Made by a program: the position numbers and the translations under genes. From positions 7,364-26,379 of the forward strand of contig JNVV01000059.1 in the NCBI GenBank assembly GCA_000733355.1: a DNA stretch of 19,016 nt, written 5' to 3'. The notes beneath the pieces were generated by a model, which was not told the DNA's origin, did not search any database, and worked only from the letters and a program-made list of their open reading frames with translations. This stretch comes from Falciphora oryzae (lineage: Eukaryota; Ascomycota; Sordariomycetes; Magnaporthales; Magnaporthaceae). Shown piece by piece: positions 18,544-19,016 of the stretch (positions are counted from its first letter, which is position 1; each line of letters starts with the position of its first letter).

Positions 18544-18711
18544 ATGCCGGCAGAATCCATTGGCCCTTCGAAGCCATCGGCCGGGGAGCGGCAAGCTAGA
18601 GCGGCTCGCCGGCATCGCGTCTGCGTCGTCTGCGGCCATAATGAAGGGGAAAAAGGTAACAAGGGGGATCGCCGTTGTTATATCACGCCTAGGCACAATC
18701 GCGCAAGATAA
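18544..18711 (+). CDS. Small basic Cys-containing ORF, 55 aa, unknown
   Basis: ATG at 18544 to TAA at 18709. The protein is strongly basic, with CVVCG (C27, C30) and RRCYITPRH (C45, H51), so it could hold one zinc ion as C-x2-C...C-x5-H. This may be the remnant of the C-terminal zinc-binding part of a larger protein (a transposase tail is one thought), a small gene, or chance. No splice signal, promoter or homologue was identified. It lies 51 bp from the stop of the opposite-strand repeat gene. Confidence 0.25.
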   Translation: MPAESIGPSKPSAGERQARAARRHRVCVVCGHNEGEKGNKGDRRCYITPRHNRAR

Positions 18712-18762
18712 TTAACGCCCCGTTTAATAGACATAAATCAATATTATTATACCTCTAGTGAT

Positions 18763-19014
18763 TTAGATATGGTCCACTCGTTTCTCCAGAAGAACCATCA
18801 TCGCCTCTTTGTCAAACGACCTTGTAATTGCCTCGACCACGTCTGGCGCGATCTGGACTTGGTCCCTTCGCTTTTCCAGAATAAGTATCATTACCCTCTT
18901 TCCACTCCTCGAATTTCCTGCTGCCGCCTTGACCACGTCCAGTGTGATCTCGACTTGGTCCCCTCGCTTCTCCAGAAGAACCATCATCACCTCCTTTCCA
19001 CTCCTCTCATTTCC
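18763..19014 (-). CDS. C-terminal repeats of a fungal NLR-type protein (partial, runs off the right edge)
   Basis: Open from the right edge to TAA (18765-18763), 83 codons. It contains two complete 32-residue repeats and a shortened third: GKEVMMVLLEKRGDQVEI, then GKRVMILILEKRRDQVQI, then DKEAMMVLLEKRVDHI just before the stop. Between the repeats are segments such as TLDVVKAAA. At DNA level the period is 96 bp. These repeats (I believe Pfam DUF7104) typically form the C-terminal part of fungal NACHT or ankyrin proteins, related to heterokaryon-incompatibility and NLR immune-type receptors; that context is outside the window and inferred. It may equally be a fragment. Repeat 3 is 19 residues and more diverged, as expected for the terminal unit. 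Confidence 0.7.
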   Translation of the reverse strand, partial: GNERSGKEVMMVLLEKRGDQVEITLDVVKAAAGNSRSGKRVMILILEKRRDQVQIAPDVVEAITRSFDKEAMMVLLEKRVDHI

Positions 19015-19016
19015 TG

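Overview
The window looks like an accessory, gene-poor stretch of a filamentous ascomycete genome (Pezizomycotina, probably Sordariomycetes). The evidence is short GT-AG introns of 61 to 101 bp with fungal branch sites (TACTAAC, CTGAC), GC-rich coding exons, and protein families I know mainly from filamentous fungi. All identifications are by reading motifs; no database search was possible.

Layout. (1) 83-1974 (+): a two-exon serine/threonine protein kinase gene with a bipartite nuclear localisation signal. (2) 2118-3020: an octamer minisatellite, a tRNA-derived SINE-like sequence on the minus strand, palindromes and inverted copies of the minisatellite core. (3) 3138-3695 (+): a decayed C-terminal piece of an FAD-dependent oxidoreductase-like gene with two compensating 1-nt frameshifts. 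(4) 3862-4899 (-): an almost complete alpha/beta-hydrolase with an in-frame TAG and lost active-site histidines. (5) 5578-7621 (+): an apparently intact four-exon gene for a CCCH zinc-finger protein with a coiled coil and an NYN/PIN-like domain. (6) 7622-10190: no convincing gene. (7) 10193-13045: a complete Tc1/mariner-pogo (Fot1-like) DNA transposon with 85-bp terminal inverted repeats, a TA target duplication and an intact DD35D transposase with one intron. (8) 13440-15060: two divergent pseudogenes of fungal hypothetical-protein families. (9) 15060-17190: nothing recognised. (10) 17190-17925 (-): a GH78 alpha-L-rhamnosidase fragment cut at both ends. (11) 18544-18711 (+): a small Cys-rich ORF. 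(12) 18763-19014 (-): the last 32-residue repeats of a fungal NLR-type repeat protein that runs off the right edge.

These genes do not form a pathway. The intact genes are the kinase, the zinc-finger protein and the transposase. Around them are at least four decayed or truncated genes, one mobile element, repeats and the tail of an NLR-like gene. This is typical of a subtelomeric or transposon-rich compartment. The sequence is not AT-rich, so heavy repeat-induced point mutation (RIP) has not swept the whole window, although the hydrolase carries three changes of the RIP type.
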